DNA of 64,000 bases. It comes from Undaria pinnatifida. Lineage: Eukaryota; Sar; Phaeophyceae; Laminariales; Alariaceae. Location of the stretch: positions 4,774,706-4,838,705 of the forward strand of contig JABAKD010000021.1 of NCBI GenBank assembly GCA_012845835.1. Direction: 5' to 3'. Positions 11,392 to 22,124 of this stretch are shown piece by piece. The stretch's first letter is position 1. The number at the start of each line of letters is the position of its first letter. The notes beneath the pieces are model-generated. The model saw only the letters and a program-made list of their open reading frames with translations, was not told where the DNA came from and did no database searches. A program made the position numbers and the translations under genes.

Positions 11392-11470
11392 CCTGAAACG
11401 GCAGGACTCGAACCTGCGCGTGAAATCACAATGGGTTTCGAATCCATTGTATCTTCACTTACTACGCGTA
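11392..11470 (-). pseudogene. tRNA-Ser(CGA)-like pseudogene at the TRIM-like array edge
   Basis: On the minus strand: an anticodon arm with loop TTCGAAA (anticodon CGA) and one A.C mismatch in the stem, a variable-arm hairpin (GTGATTTCAC) typical of type II tRNAs, and a perfect T-arm (GCAGG TTCGAGT CCTGC). An acceptor-like CGTTTCA then runs directly into the G-rich PPT of the LTR element. The 5' acceptor and D-arm do not fold, so it is a captured or degenerate tRNA-Ser, not an intact gene. Confidence 0.55.
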
Positions 11471-11479
11471 ATAATACCT

Positions 11480-12030
11480 AGTGCCTGGTTGTCTCAAAAA
11501 TTTTACGTCTTGGCTTTTAGACCGGACGCGTCTTCAGGTTGATTTTTGTTGTAGCGCTGTGGAGCTTTGCCTTACCTCGCTACACCCCCGCTGCAGGTGG
11601 GTCTGCCTTTTTTTTTTCCGTACGTCTTATTTTCCTTGCGTCGTTATATAATTCCTTTGTTTTTCTTCTTCCCTTTTTATACGGAGTATATTTTTGCTTT
11701 CTCACCGTATTTGTACTTTGGTTTGGTATCCTGGGTGGCATGCGGCGTGGTCAGTTTTAGCTGAGTCTTTTAATGTATTTTTATGTTTGGTTGTTTTTCT
11801 CACACAAACCCGCGTAATCAAGTCCGTGGTCTAAGAACAGGCTCCAGTGGAGTATAAGAATGCCCCATGGAAAATAAAGCGAACCAAAATTGGTATTATA
11901 CAACGCGTAAACCAAACTCGTATGTAGCTGAAGCAACTGGCGAGTTATGCATCCGCCAAATTACAAAATATGAAAAATGAAATCAGACGCTAGCCTACCT
12001 ACTACGTATATTATAAAAAAAAAACACACT
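11480..12030. other. No recognisable gene
   Basis: T-rich sequence without a supported coding frame. A short stretch near 11,805-11,870 resembles the 'aagtccgtggtc...ggctccagt' part of family P. Confidence 0.45.
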
Positions 12031-12039
12031 CCAGCTGTG

Positions 12040-13480
12040 AGATTGAATATACTGTCGAAACTACGTGAATTATAAAAAATGAAAATACACTCCAGCTGTG
12101 AGATCGAAGATTTTGTCGAAACTCATCTTTGCAAGCTGTGTGTGATACTCCGATCGCGCGTATTACGGGTTGTGTGTCCTCATGAAGGATATAGGTCGGC
12201 GACTCCCCTTGCAACTACAGTGTAGCCATCAGGGTCAACAGGGTGATGTTAGTCAGTCTGCGCGCGGAAACTATAAAACCCGTCTCTGAGGGGGACAAAA
12301 TCTGACGGCTGTGGAGGGAAATGCATCCGTTTATCAAGTGAATCCTGTAAGTCGAATAACCGGTGAGGGGAGGGCGGAGTTTTGAAGGACGTGAGGGCCT
12401 GGTTTCGATCAAAAGGGAGCGGGGTTAGGATGCGCGGGTTAAGGGGGGGCGGGGGCGGGGGGGGGCAGGCGGGGCGCAGCTCAATTTGTGCGTGGAAACT
12501 AAAAAACCTTCAAAGGGATAAATCTGACGGTTTTGGAAATGCACCAGTTTATCATGGTGGGGGGTTGGGGCGGGGGCGGGGCGGGTGGGGCAGCTCAATC
12601 CGTGCGTGAAAACTATACACTCTTTTAAGGGGATAAATGTGACGGTTTTGGAAAGAAAGCACCAGTTTAAGATGGATATCCTGTAAGTCGTACAACCAGT
12701 GAGTAGAGGGCGGAGTGTTTGAGGGGGTGGGGGTGGGGTGGGGTGGGGGGGTGGGGAGGTGGGGGGTGGGGAAGGGGGGGGGGGAGGGGGGTGGGGGGGA
12801 AGGGAAGGGCTCTAGGTGGCGTAGATGTAGGGGTTTGCTATACGTGTGGTGATAGGTCTAGGCGATGGTGCGGGTGGTGGGGAAGGAGGGGGCGTTGGAG
12901 GCGGGGGCGGGGGGGGGGGGGGGGGAAGCAGCGGCATGGATGGCTCTAGAAAGATATGAGGTGATCTCCAGTGCGTGGAAGTGTTTATTACTCTGGCGGA
13001 TTTCAGTTTTAGGTGGGGCGTTTGAGCAAGGAAGAGCGGGGGGGAGGGGGGGGATGGTTTTCAAAAGGTTCAGGTCACACATAATATTCAAAAATACTCC
13101 GGCAGTGAGATCAAAGATATGTAGGGGCTTGTTATACTCGTGGTGCTAGGTCTGGGCGATCGTGCGGGTGGTGGGAAAGGAGAGGGCGTTGGAGGGGGGG
13201 GGAATAATAAAACTACGTCATGGATGGTTAGAAAGATACTGACGTGATATCAACTGCGTAGAGGTGTTTATTGCTTGGCCGATTTCAATTGTAAGTGGAG
13301 CGTTTAAACAAACTGGGGAAAGAAAAAAAAAAGGAGGGGGTGGGGGGGGGGGGATCGGGGGAGGGGGGGGGAAGGAGGGGATGCGGGACATTTCAATATG
13401 TGCGCGGAAACTGTAAATCCCTGAAGGGGACAAATCTGACGGTTGTAGCAAGAAGACACCCCTTTATATCATCTGTCTGG
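12040..13480 (+). repeat. GR cassette 1: conserved modules separated by poly(G) spacers
   Basis: A head block of about 300 bp ('cactccagctgtgagat', 'catctttgcaagctgtgtg', 'actccgatcgcgcgtatta') is followed by a module repeated several times ('cgYggaaact', then 'ggggacaaaatctgac', then 'agtttatca'). A second module ('gcttgYtatacgtgtggtgc' to 'gcggatttcgat' to 'ggtggggcgtttg') follows. Modules are separated by G-rich spacers of 20-90 nt. The same arrangement recurs at 14,700, 33,110, 34,560 and 36,455, and inverted at 37,425-38,770. I see no coding potential. Confidence 0.75.
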
Positions 13481-13484
13481 TAAT

Positions 13485-13905
13485 GTGTACTATTCTAGAA
13501 GGTTTGATGTTAGATGCAGTATGCAACCCAGTGTTTAGGTGTAGTAAACAACGTGTTAAATCTTCTTAATTTGTTTTTGTACATGGATCAAGAGATAGAA
13601 TATTTGTAGTTACCATTCTTTTCTGACATCGCTAATTTTAAGAAAGAGATATGTATTGCCAAATACAACAGGCGAGGTGATGTGGTCATGCAATGTCACC
13701 GCCATTGGGCACGAGAGGGAGAAATGCGAATCGTCTGTGTTTTGAAAGGAACGCTTGGTGTACACGCTCTCAATTACGTTACCTCGTTAGTCATACTTCG
13801 CTTGGCATAGGATCGGAGGCGATCGTTCAGACGGTATGTAAGAAATACCCTACGTAATGGGATGGTAGTGTGGTTTACCGCAATTTTAACATATCTGCCT
13901 GTGCT
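13485..13905 (+). repeat. Tail segment of the GR repeat
   Basis: This non-coding stretch ('gaaggtttgatgtta', 'tatgcaacccagt', 'aacaacgtgttaaa', 'caacaggcgaggtgatg') matches 35,880-36,300 in order and orientation. The full GR repeat is therefore head, G-rich modules and this tail, about 1.9 kb in total. Confidence 0.7.
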
Positions 13906-14049
13906 TCCTTTTCAAATTATTATTATATAAAATGAAAATACACTCCAGCTGTAAGATCGAAGATTTCGTCGAGACTCATCTTTGCAAGCTGTGTGTGATA
14001 CTCCGATCGCGCGTATTACAAGTTGTGTGTCCTCATTAAGGATATAGGT

Positions 14050-14162
<113 letters not shown>

Positions 14163-14265
14163 GCCTCAAATGTACGATTTCACGCCCATGATTTTTACCC
14201 TGCCGATGTGGGGCTCTGAGGTCGCCAATTCTAAGACAGAGATACATCTTACAAATACAGCAGGC

Positions 14266-14452
14266 GAGGTGGGCATGCGATGGCACCACTATTGAACGCG
14301 AGGGTGACTTTACTTCGTTAGGCATATGCTACTGCGTTTGGTAGAGGTTGTCTCATGTGGGCATGCGATGTCACCACTAATGAACGCAAGGGTGACTTTA
14401 CTTCGTTAGGCATATAATATGCTACTGCGTTTGGTATGGTAGAGGTTGTCAG
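14266..14452 (+). repeat. Direct duplication of about 90 bp
   Basis: Two imperfect copies of a block starting 'gtgggcatgcgatg.caccact' and running through 'gggtgactttacttcgttag' to 'gctactgcgtttggta' lie head to tail, differing by a few substitutions and short insertions. Confidence 0.75.
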
Positions 14453-14699
14453 GCAATCATGTAAACGGATGGAGGTACGAAATACCCTGCGTAATAGGTT
14501 GGTCGTGTTGTAAACCACAGTTTTAGTGTTGACATTTCTGTCTTGACTTCTTTTTCACATTATTATAGACTATGGTGTATGATTATACGTCCTGTTTTTT
14601 CCCGCTGTCGTCGAAGATATTGTGGTTGTAGATGTCACGTCCATGTCGGGTGCTCTTGTTAGCGGTGCTCATGAAAACATGCCCTAACGTGTAGTAGAT

Positions 14700-15690
14700 G
14701 ATCGCTGCGTAAATTATAAAAAATGAAAATACACTCCAGCTGTGAGATCGAAGATTTCGTCGAAACTCATCTTTGCGAGCTGTGTGTGACACTCCGATCG
14801 CGCGTATTACGAGTTGTGTGTCCTCATTAAGGATATAGGTCGGCGACTCCCCTTACAACTACAGTGTAGCTATCAGGGTCAACAGGGTGATTTTAGTCAG
14901 TCTGTGCGCGGAAACTATAAAACCCGTTTCTGAGGGGGACAAAATCTGACAGCTGTAGAGGGAAATGTATCCTTTTATCAAGTAAATCCTGTAAGTCGAA
15001 ACACCGGTGAGGGGGGGGGGCGGAGTTTTGAAGGACGTGGGGGCCTGGTTTTGATCAAAAGCGAGCGGGCTTGGAGGGGGGGGGGGGGGGGGGGGGGAAG
15101 GGGGGGGGGGGGCGGACGGGCGGGCAATTTATGCATGTAAGTTATAAATCCTTTCAAGGGGATAAATCTGACGATTTTGGAAGAGAAAAAAAAAAAAATG
15201 CACCAATTTATCATGGGGGGGGGGGGTTGGGGCGGGGGGGGGGGCGTGTGGGGCAGCTCAATCTGTGCGTGGAAACTATACAATATTTTGAGGGGATAAA
15301 TGTGACGGTGTTGGAAATAATGCATCAGTTTATCATGTATATCCTGGGGTAAGTCGAGCAATCAGTGAGTAGCAAGAGGGTGGAGTGTTCGAGGGGGTGG
15401 GGTTGGGATGGGTTGGGGGGGGGGGGAGGTGGGGGGGGAGGGGGGGGGGGAAGGAAGGGTTTTAGGTGAGGGGTTTGTTATACGTGTGGTGCTAGGTCTG
15501 GGCGATGGTGCGGGTGATGGGGAAGAAGGGGGCGTTCGGGGCGGGGGGGGGGGGGGGGGGAAGCAGCGGCATGGATGGCTCTCGAAAGATAATGAGGTGA
15601 TATCCTGTGCGTAAAGTGTTTATTAATCTGGCGGATTTCGGTATTAGGCGGGGCGTTTGAGCAAGGGAGAGCGTATATATACCAAGTATA
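14700..15690 (+). repeat. GR cassette 2
   Basis: Carries the same head block and repeated G-spaced modules as 12,040-13,480, in the same orientation, but ends earlier: after one copy of the second module ('ggcgatggtgcgggtgatgg' to 'ggcggggcgtttgagcaagg') it abuts a SINE. Confidence 0.75.
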
Positions 15691-16002
15691 ATCTTTTTTG
15701 GCACACTTCTACGTTGCAACTTAGGGACAAGCCGTGGAGTCACAAGTGTTGTCCCTTCTTCCCCCGGCTTCTTGCCTTCTTTTATTTCGCGTAGGGTTCA
15801 GCAATCCCACTGCTCGTCGATTTTTCATCGAGTGTTGCTACCCACGCTCTCACGTTTTCCGCTAGCCAATTTGTGCGCAAGAAAAAGTCCCCACGAACTT
15901 ATACGAGAATGCACTCGGGGGTTCGAAGTCACAAAACTGACCTATGCCAGGCTCGAGGATAACCTGATACGTCACCGGGGGCGACCGGCATTATATTGTT
16001 GT
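15690..16002 (-). mobile_element. tRNA-derived SINE family S2, minus copy
   Basis: Read on the minus strand it begins with a tRNA-like head (ggtcgcccc, A-box-like region ending in gttatcctcgagcc, B-box-like ttcgaaccccc) and continues with the S2 body shared with 16,655-16,968 and 29,351-29,677. The tail end is the T-run near 15,690. It is somewhat diverged from the other copies. Confidence 0.75.
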
Positions 16003-16104
16003 TCTTCTCGCATTAACTCGCATAATCATTACTACGTGCCAGGTCCACACGGAGCAATAGGTAAGGAATAGCTAGTAAGGAAGAAGGAAAAACGAAAGGA
16101 ACAG

Positions 16105-16255
16105 AGCACGAACCAAAACGTTTTTTCTGGCGGAGGCATGAATTGCGCAGTTATGATACATGCCTGTATCACCTTGGTTTGTTTGTGTTTTGCCTGGGGT
16201 ATCCCTCCATTCAAGAGTGACTGGAGCCTGTCCTGTGACACAACAGCAACAACAA
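16105..16255 (+). repeat. Family P fragment leading into a CAA/CAC microsatellite
   Basis: The blocks 'ggcggaggcatgaattgcg' and 'agagtgactggagcctgtcc' match 25,870-25,985 and 23,630-23,745. The copy runs into (ACA)n, as other family P copies do at this edge. Confidence 0.7.
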
Positions 16256-16530
16256 CAACACCAACACCAACACCAACACCAACACCAACACCAACAGCAA
16301 CAGCAACAGCAACAGCACCAACAGCAACAGCAGCAGCAACAGCAACAGCAACGCCTACACCAACACCAACACCAACACCAACACCAGACACCAACACCAA
16401 CAACAACAACAGCATCACCACCAACAACAACAACACCATCACCACCACCACCACCACCACCACCACCACCACCACCACCACCACCACCACCACCACCACC
16501 ACCAACAACAACACCACCACCACCACCGCC
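16240..16530 (+). repeat. Compound (CAA/CAG/CAC)n microsatellite
   Basis: About 290 bp of CAA, CAG and CAC triplets. It produces long Gln/Thr/Pro frames on the plus strand and a Val-rich frame on the minus strand, none of which is credible as a protein. Confidence 0.95.
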
Positions 16531-16654
16531 ACCACCAACATACTGTACTCAAATGTACCTGGTACGCACAAATCTAAATTTCTCAACAACACGTAAAGTA
16601 CGAAGCGCGATGACTGAACGAAAGAACGGTGGCATATGACGTGCGTTTCTTTCC

Positions 16655-16968
16655 TTTTTTTTTTTTTTTTCACACACTTCAACTTTCCAGCTTCTGGACA
16701 AGCCGTGGTCACAGGTGTCGTCCCTTCTCGCCCCCGGTTCTTGCCTTCAATTTTTATCGCACATAGGGATCAGCAATCCCACTGCTCGTCGTTTTTGTAT
16801 CGAGTGTTGCTAACTCACGCTCTCACACTTTCCGCAAGTCAATTTGTGCGCAAGAAGAAGTCCCCACGAATTTATACGAGTATTCACTCGGGGGGGTTCG
16901 AAGTCACGAAATCGACCTATACCGGGCTCGAGGATAACCTGATACGCCACCGGGGCGACCGGCATCAT
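16655..16968 (-). mobile_element. tRNA-derived SINE family S2, minus copy
   Basis: The minus-strand head near 16,940-16,968 carries the A-box-like and B-box-like elements of S2. The tail is the uninterrupted T-run at about 16,656-16,671, a poly(A) tail on the element strand. 'tatgacgt' occurs just outside both ends (about 16,636 and 16,973) and may be the target-site duplication. Confidence 0.8.
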
Positions 16969-17279
16969 CGTATGACGTCTATTGATGTGGACCGCGACTG
17001 CATGCAGCAAATATTCTAGGATCCCGATCGTCAGAATGCTGACGTCAACAGGTGAATAATGACGAGAGAGCGAACATGTGCGGGTATGTACCAAAAGGCC
17101 CAAGTCAACTGGAATAGGAAGCAGCAAACGTGGTCCCGGTAGGGTAGTGTCAACCATTGCTGGTGCCGATGGCCTCATAAAGCTCCTAAACATTAGCTTG
17201 GCGTAGCGGGGAACAACCTGTCGAGGTAGCAGGTAGCAGTCCATGAAGCAATGCAATAGTTGTCGGTATATGGCCTGTG

Positions 17280-17825
17280 TGTTCTGGCTGGCCCTTGCCG
17301 GCACCATCCATAGAGGTTGTTGTTGTTCTCCCATTAACGCGCAAAATCAAGTCCGTGGTCACAGGACAGGCTCTAGTCACTTTAGAGTTGAGGAATACCC
17401 CAGGGAAAAAGCACAAACAACCCAAGGCGGTGCACGCATACATCACAGCTGACGCAATTCATTCCTCCACCAGAAACATTCAAAAGTGAAATCGGGAGTC
17501 GGTCTACGATGTGCCAGGTCCATACCGGTGCATACGTCTCATTAACCGCGCCTGGGAAAACCGACTATACCTCTTGCCACCCAAGAAAGACTACCACGTA
17601 TATATTACACGTACGAAGTATCTATCACTACGCATACGCACGACAGACGCAAAGTCAATTGGAAAAAAGAATCGAAGAAAAGAGTACAAGATAAAGGAAA
17701 GGAAAGAAAAGCGAAGAAAGAAAAAAAAAAATGAAAAAGGAAAGAAAAGAAAAGAAAAGACAAGAGAAGACAAGAGAAGACAAGACAATAAGAGGAAGCA
17801 GGGAAAGGAAAAGAGAAAAAAATGT
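17280..17825 (-). repeat. Dispersed repeat family P with A-rich tail
   Basis: On the minus-oriented element the order is (GTT)n, 'ctcccattaacgcgc', 'caagtccgtggtcacaggac', then 'ccaggtccataccggtgcat', 'gactataccRcttgccaccc', 'cgcatacgcacgacagacgc', and about 150 bp of A-rich simple sequence. Other copies are at 23,395-23,790 and 25,512-26,030 (opposite orientation). The A-rich end suggests a retroposon. I see no tRNA or 7SL homology. Confidence 0.65.
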
Positions 17826-18955
17826 CATACTAGCAGGCGTTGGGAACTGACTGAAGACGGCATTGGGCTCATGGAGGGTATCAAAATTGCATCATCAATA
17901 TACTTCGGGAGAGAACGCAACATGGCGAAGAAGTCAGAGCGGTCTTACGCTATCTTGTGACGGTCATTGGAAAGCCCACAACTTTCAAGGGGATGACGAC
18001 CAAACCCAGACTTCAGTCTCTTGGGCATGACGCCCCTCCCCCCCCCCCCCCCTTCCATCTTCCAGCCGCACGCATGCTTGCATACCGTCGTGAAATTGGC
18101 GGATGACAGCGAGCATTCTCGGTGGCACGCCAAACCGAGCTAGGACATCCCACTAAAGGGTTCGGTCGACGGAGTCGTATGCTTTGGTGAGGTCGATAAA
18201 GCACAAGTACAAGGGGGTGTCCTTCTTCCGCACCAGTTCCTGCAGCCGTCGTACTACGAACATCATGGCAACCGTCGAGCGTTGGGGTCTGAACCCACAC
18301 TGTTCCTCCGGCAGAATGTTCTCGTGGGACCCGAAGGGTGCGCCAGCAAGCGTTGGGCTGCGAAAGCAGCTGAGTTAAATCGACACACAACGCGTATGAA
18401 AATACGTGGAAGTGTGGTGAGCTCAAGCTTTATTTTTCCCCATCCGCCGGAGGCTAAAAAAAAAAAAAAAAAAAATCTCGCGTTCGCAACAATCACTCAC
18501 GCGACCCGCGATAACTTTGAGGATTACTTTGCCGGCGTGAGCCACGAGGGAGATGCCACGATAATTGTTACACTCAGTCCGATCTTTCTTCTTGTAAATC
18601 ACCTTAATCGTTGCATATTTCCATTGCTGCGGTACGCCACCTCCCCTCCACACAGCGACGATGACATCGTGGAACTTTCCGAGGATGTTGAATTTTCCTT
18701 CGTCGGCCAAAACCTTCGAGAGCTCGGCCGCGAGACCATCGGGCCCTACCGCATTTCGGTTCGCCAACGCACGGATCGCCTCCACTACTTCGTACCTAGA
18801 CGGGACATCGACCAGTGGTCTGCACGGGGGCCACTGCGTAAGCTCGTCCACAATGCTCGGATCAAGGGTCGGCGACTTGGTGTTAAGCAGTTTGTGAAAC
18901 CACCTCACCCACCGCTCGCGGATGAGGGCATTATCCCGCAGCAATCGAGGTACCT
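17825..18955 (-). mobile_element. LINE copy, minus strand, internally deleted and SINE-interrupted
   Basis: The minus-strand translation contains RT segments including [18 protein letters not shown] and [19 protein letters not shown], the conserved N-terminal RT motifs of LINEs. The coding sequence then skips to the 3' UTR at a C-run near 18,035-18,050, so the catalytic YADD part is missing. A SINE (18,325-18,475) interrupts it. The 5' end starts inside RT, with no endonuclease. Confidence 0.85.
18325..18475 (+). mobile_element. SINE family S1 inserted in the LINE, with target-site duplication
   Basis: The element starts tgggacccgaagggtg and ends in an uninterrupted A-run of about 20. It is flanked by TCTCG on both sides (18,320-18,324 and 18,476-18,480). 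The related LINE at about 19,640 reads straight across this point, confirming the insertion. It lacks the extra 5' block seen at 10,325 and 27,978, so it is 5'-truncated. Confidence 0.92.
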
Positions 18956-18959
18956 CTGT

Positions 18960-21340
18960 ACGGCTTTACTGTGCTGCTACTCTGTCGCGGTGATACACAT
19001 TACCATCTAAAACGTACGTGGGCGGAAGCTGTTCAGAGGTTCTTCGAAGATTACGTTAGCCAACTCGAAGGGCGTATCCGAGCAGGTGACCAATTTAGCT
19101 TCTACGAACACCTCAAAGGGATGAATGTGGAAGGAAAGAGGACATTTGATTCGCAGTACGTCAAAGACGAGGAAGGTCGATTGCTGCGGTATAATGCCCT
19201 CATCCGCGAGCGGTGGGTGATGTGGTTCCACAAACTGCTTAACACCAAGTCGCCGACCCTTGATCCGAGCATTGTGGACGAGCTTAAGCAGTGGCCCCCG
19301 TGCAGACCACTGGATGATGTCCCGTCTAGGTACGAAGTAGTGGAGGCGATCCGTGCGTTGGCGAACCGAAAGGCGGTAGGGCCCGATGGTCTCGCGGCCG
19401 AACTCTTGAAGGTTTTGGCCGACGAAGGAGAATTGAATACCCTCGGAATGTTCCACGATACCATCGTCGCTGTGTGGAGGGGAGGTGGCGTACCATGGAA
19501 AGATGAAACGATTAAGGTGCTTCACAAGAAGAAAGATCGGACTGAGTGTAACAATTATCGTGGCATCTCCCTCGTGGCTCACGCCGGCAAAGTACTCGTC
19601 AAAGTCATCGCGGGTCGCCTGAGTGACTGTATTACGAACGCGAGAACATTCTACCGGAGGAACAGTGTGGGTTCAGACTCCAACGCTCGACGGTTGACAA
19701 GATCTTCGTAGTACGACGACTGCAGGAACTGGCGCGGAAGAAGGACACCCCCTTGTACTTGTGCTTTATCGACCTCACCAAAGCATACGACTCCGTCGAC
19801 CGAACCCTTTAGTGGGATGTCCTTGCTCGTTTTGGCGTGCCACCGAGAATGCTCGCCGTCATCCGCCAATTCCACGACGGTATGCAAGCATGCGTGCGGC
19901 TGGATGATGGAGAGTGCTCGGATAAGTTCGACGTGTGGGGCAAGGTCTCAGGCAAGGATGCGTGCTCGCGCCACTGCTGTTCAACATGTTCACGGCAGTA
20001 CTGCGTGTGGCCGAGAAACGCTTTCTCGCGGATGCAGCCATCACGGACAACATGGTGCAGCTCCAACGAAAGGAGGGAGGCGAGAAGAAGGGCAATTCAC
20101 ACACAGCAAAGTCGACGGGCGGAGGGGGCAGGAGGGGGATGAGGTGCAGAGATTGTGGGCTATGCTGTACGCGGACGATGCGGGCATCGTATCGCGATCA
20201 TCAGAAGGGCTGTAGAGGATGATGACGGTGATCGTGACTGCGTGCTCGTCGTTCGGGCGTACGGTATCCGAGGCAAAAACGGAGATAATGTGCCTGGAAA
20301 ACAAAGGCGGGGAAAAGGTGTACTTCACAATCAATGCAGCCGGCCAGGTATACAAACAAACAGTCGAGTTTGTGTACTTGGGCGGGGCTATCACCGCAGA
20401 CAGAGTCCTTAGCATTGAAATAACTCGGCGTCTTCAGAGGGCCTGGGCGTGCTTCCAGCGGTACAAGATGGAAATGCATGATCGCCCGGGTGTGCGCATA
20501 CGGTTGAAGGTGCGGTTGCTGAAAGCTGAGGTGGTCGAGACGCTTCTCAACGGTTGCATGACGTGGAGCCCGAAGAAGCCTGACTATGACAGGCTACGAC
20601 AGGTTCACCACTCCATGCTCCCCCGATGCCTTGGATGGCGGAAACGGAAGCGCGACGACCACACCCTATCGTACGCCGACGCGTGTGCCAAGACAGCTTC
20701 CGAGAGCATAGAGGCGATAGTGGGCAAACGGAGGATATTGTTTGCGGGATTCGTAGCACGTATGGGGGAGGAGCGTCTTCCACAGAGGGTGATGTTTGGG
20801 GAGCTTGTTGGGGGTAAAGGCTACTTAGGGGGGCAAGAGAAAGACTGGATGGATCATCTGAAAGAGGATATGTCGATCTTCGGAATGAAATTCGAAGGGT
20901 GGCGAAAGGCTGATTAGCAGGCTGGAAGATGGTTTCGACGAGTAGAGGAGGGATCCGAGTTGTTCATGCGGAGGCGGCATGAAACGGAGAGACGCAAAGC
21001 TGCAGAGCGACGCGCATAGGCTGCGGCAGCGCCATCCACCGTGGCATCTCTAAGCGGCCGGGGGGACGGGGAAGGGGGGGAGGGGGGAGGGGGGGGAAGG
21101 GGGAAGGGGGGAGGGGGGGCGGGGGGGGAGGGGGAACGTCACGCCCAAGAGACTGAAGTCTGGGTTTGGCCATCATCGTCTTGAAAGTTGTGGGCCTTCC
21201 AAAGGCCGTCACAAGATAGCGTAAGACTGCCCTAACTTCTTCGCCATTTTGCGTTCTCTCCTCAGTGCCATTGATGATGCACTTGGTACCCTCTATGAGC
21301 CCAATGCCGTCTTCAGTCAGTTCCTACGACGTAGGGTCTG
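18960..21340 (+). mobile_element. LINE non-LTR retrotransposon, 5'-truncated
   Basis: This is the longest LINE copy here. It holds most of the reverse transcriptase ORF and the 3' UTR, including a G-rich tract (about 21,060-21,136) after the ORF, then 'gcccaagagactgaagtctg' and the terminal 'ctgctagtatga'. The upstream endonuclease domain is absent. No poly(A) tail is visible; the copy runs into family P T/C sequence. Confidence 0.88.
18971..20917 (+). pseudogene. LINE reverse transcriptase, frameshifted
   Basis: RT copies element RNA onto nicked target DNA. Visible motifs in order: a thumb-proximal helix region ([14 protein letters not shown]), [18 protein letters not shown], the NNYRGISLV motif near 19,550, [13 protein letters not shown] (motif A, catalytic Asp; about 19,765-19,803), [18 protein letters not shown] (motif B, about 19,937-19,990), and LYADDAGIVSRSSEGL with the YADD catalytic box at 20,168-20,179. 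A C-terminal region of about 230 residues follows, from 20,219 to 20,917. A TAG stop follows motif A at 19,810, and at least three frame changes break the ORF. The motifs fit a LINE rather than an LTR-element RT. Confidence 0.9.
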
Positions 21341-21549
21341 CTAGTATGAAATTTTTCTTCTCTTTTCCTTTCCCTGCTTCCTCTTCTCGTCTTGTCTTTT
21401 CTTGCTTCTCATCTCTTTTCTTTTCTTTCCTTTCCTTTCTCTTCTTATTTGTTCTTTGTTCCTTTTTTCCAATTGACTTGTGTCTGTCGTGCGAATGCGT
21501 AGTGATAGATACTACGTGTAATATAAATATATATAAAATCATTCCTTGG

Positions 21550-22120
21550 TGTCACGTGTATTTGGTCAGATGTTTTTTGTCTCGGCGGAAGCATGCGATT
21601 CGCGGAACTGGAATTCTCGGTCGAATATAGCTTGGTTCGAGCGCCGCCTTCGGGGGGCGGCTTCAACGCCCCTCGCCCTGCCGTGTCCGTTCCGCACATC
21701 GACGTGAACTCGGACGGGTGCCGAGCGAGACAAGCGAGAAGTTGCAAAAATACCGCATGTCGAGGAGGAATTTTAGAAAAATTGTTGAATCTTAATGGCT
21801 GCAACGCCTGAATGATTAACAAAATTGGAATCATTTCCGAACGGTACGTGATAATGTTCGGAATTTTGCGGTGGCATACTCTCGAGCATTAGTTTCTTTG
21901 CTGTACTTTTCTACTAGTCCGTTTGGTTTCTTGCCCGGCCTTTTTATTGCGTTTGTTTCTGCTCGTTTTGCCAGCTGGAAATTCATTTTTTTAGTGTGGG
22001 TTCACCTAAAACGTGACACAAGTTACCGACGATATCCAACAACTTTGCGACACAAATTACCGACGGCAAAACGTTTCGTGACAAAATAACTCCCAAACCA
22101 TGGATTCATGACATTTTCAT
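21550..22120. other. No recognisable gene
   Basis: No family-like frames. A G/C-rich patch at 21,640-21,700 (gccgccttcggggggcggc) forms a hairpin-like inverted repeat. Confidence 0.45.
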
Positions 22121-22124
22121 GTAA

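Larger units (their letters stand above)
17560..21545. repeat. Large imperfect inverted repeat of LINE plus family P flanks
   Basis: The left arm (17,560-18,955) is family P T/C tract, LINE 3' UTR and RT on the minus strand. The right arm (18,960-21,545) is RT, 3' UTR and the same T/C tract on the plus strand. The outer junctions match: both LINE 3' ends run through 'ctgctagtatga' into the same T/C-rich tract. Homologous RT starts lie at about 18,950 (minus) and 19,172 (plus), leaving about 220 bp at the centre. The left arm has lost about 1 kb of RT. Confidence 0.85.

Noticed and set aside
16032-16712. 226-codon Val-rich minus-strand frame and Gln/Thr/Pro-rich plus-strand frames
   Set aside because: They are translations of the CAA/CAG/CAC microsatellite with SINE sequence at the ends.
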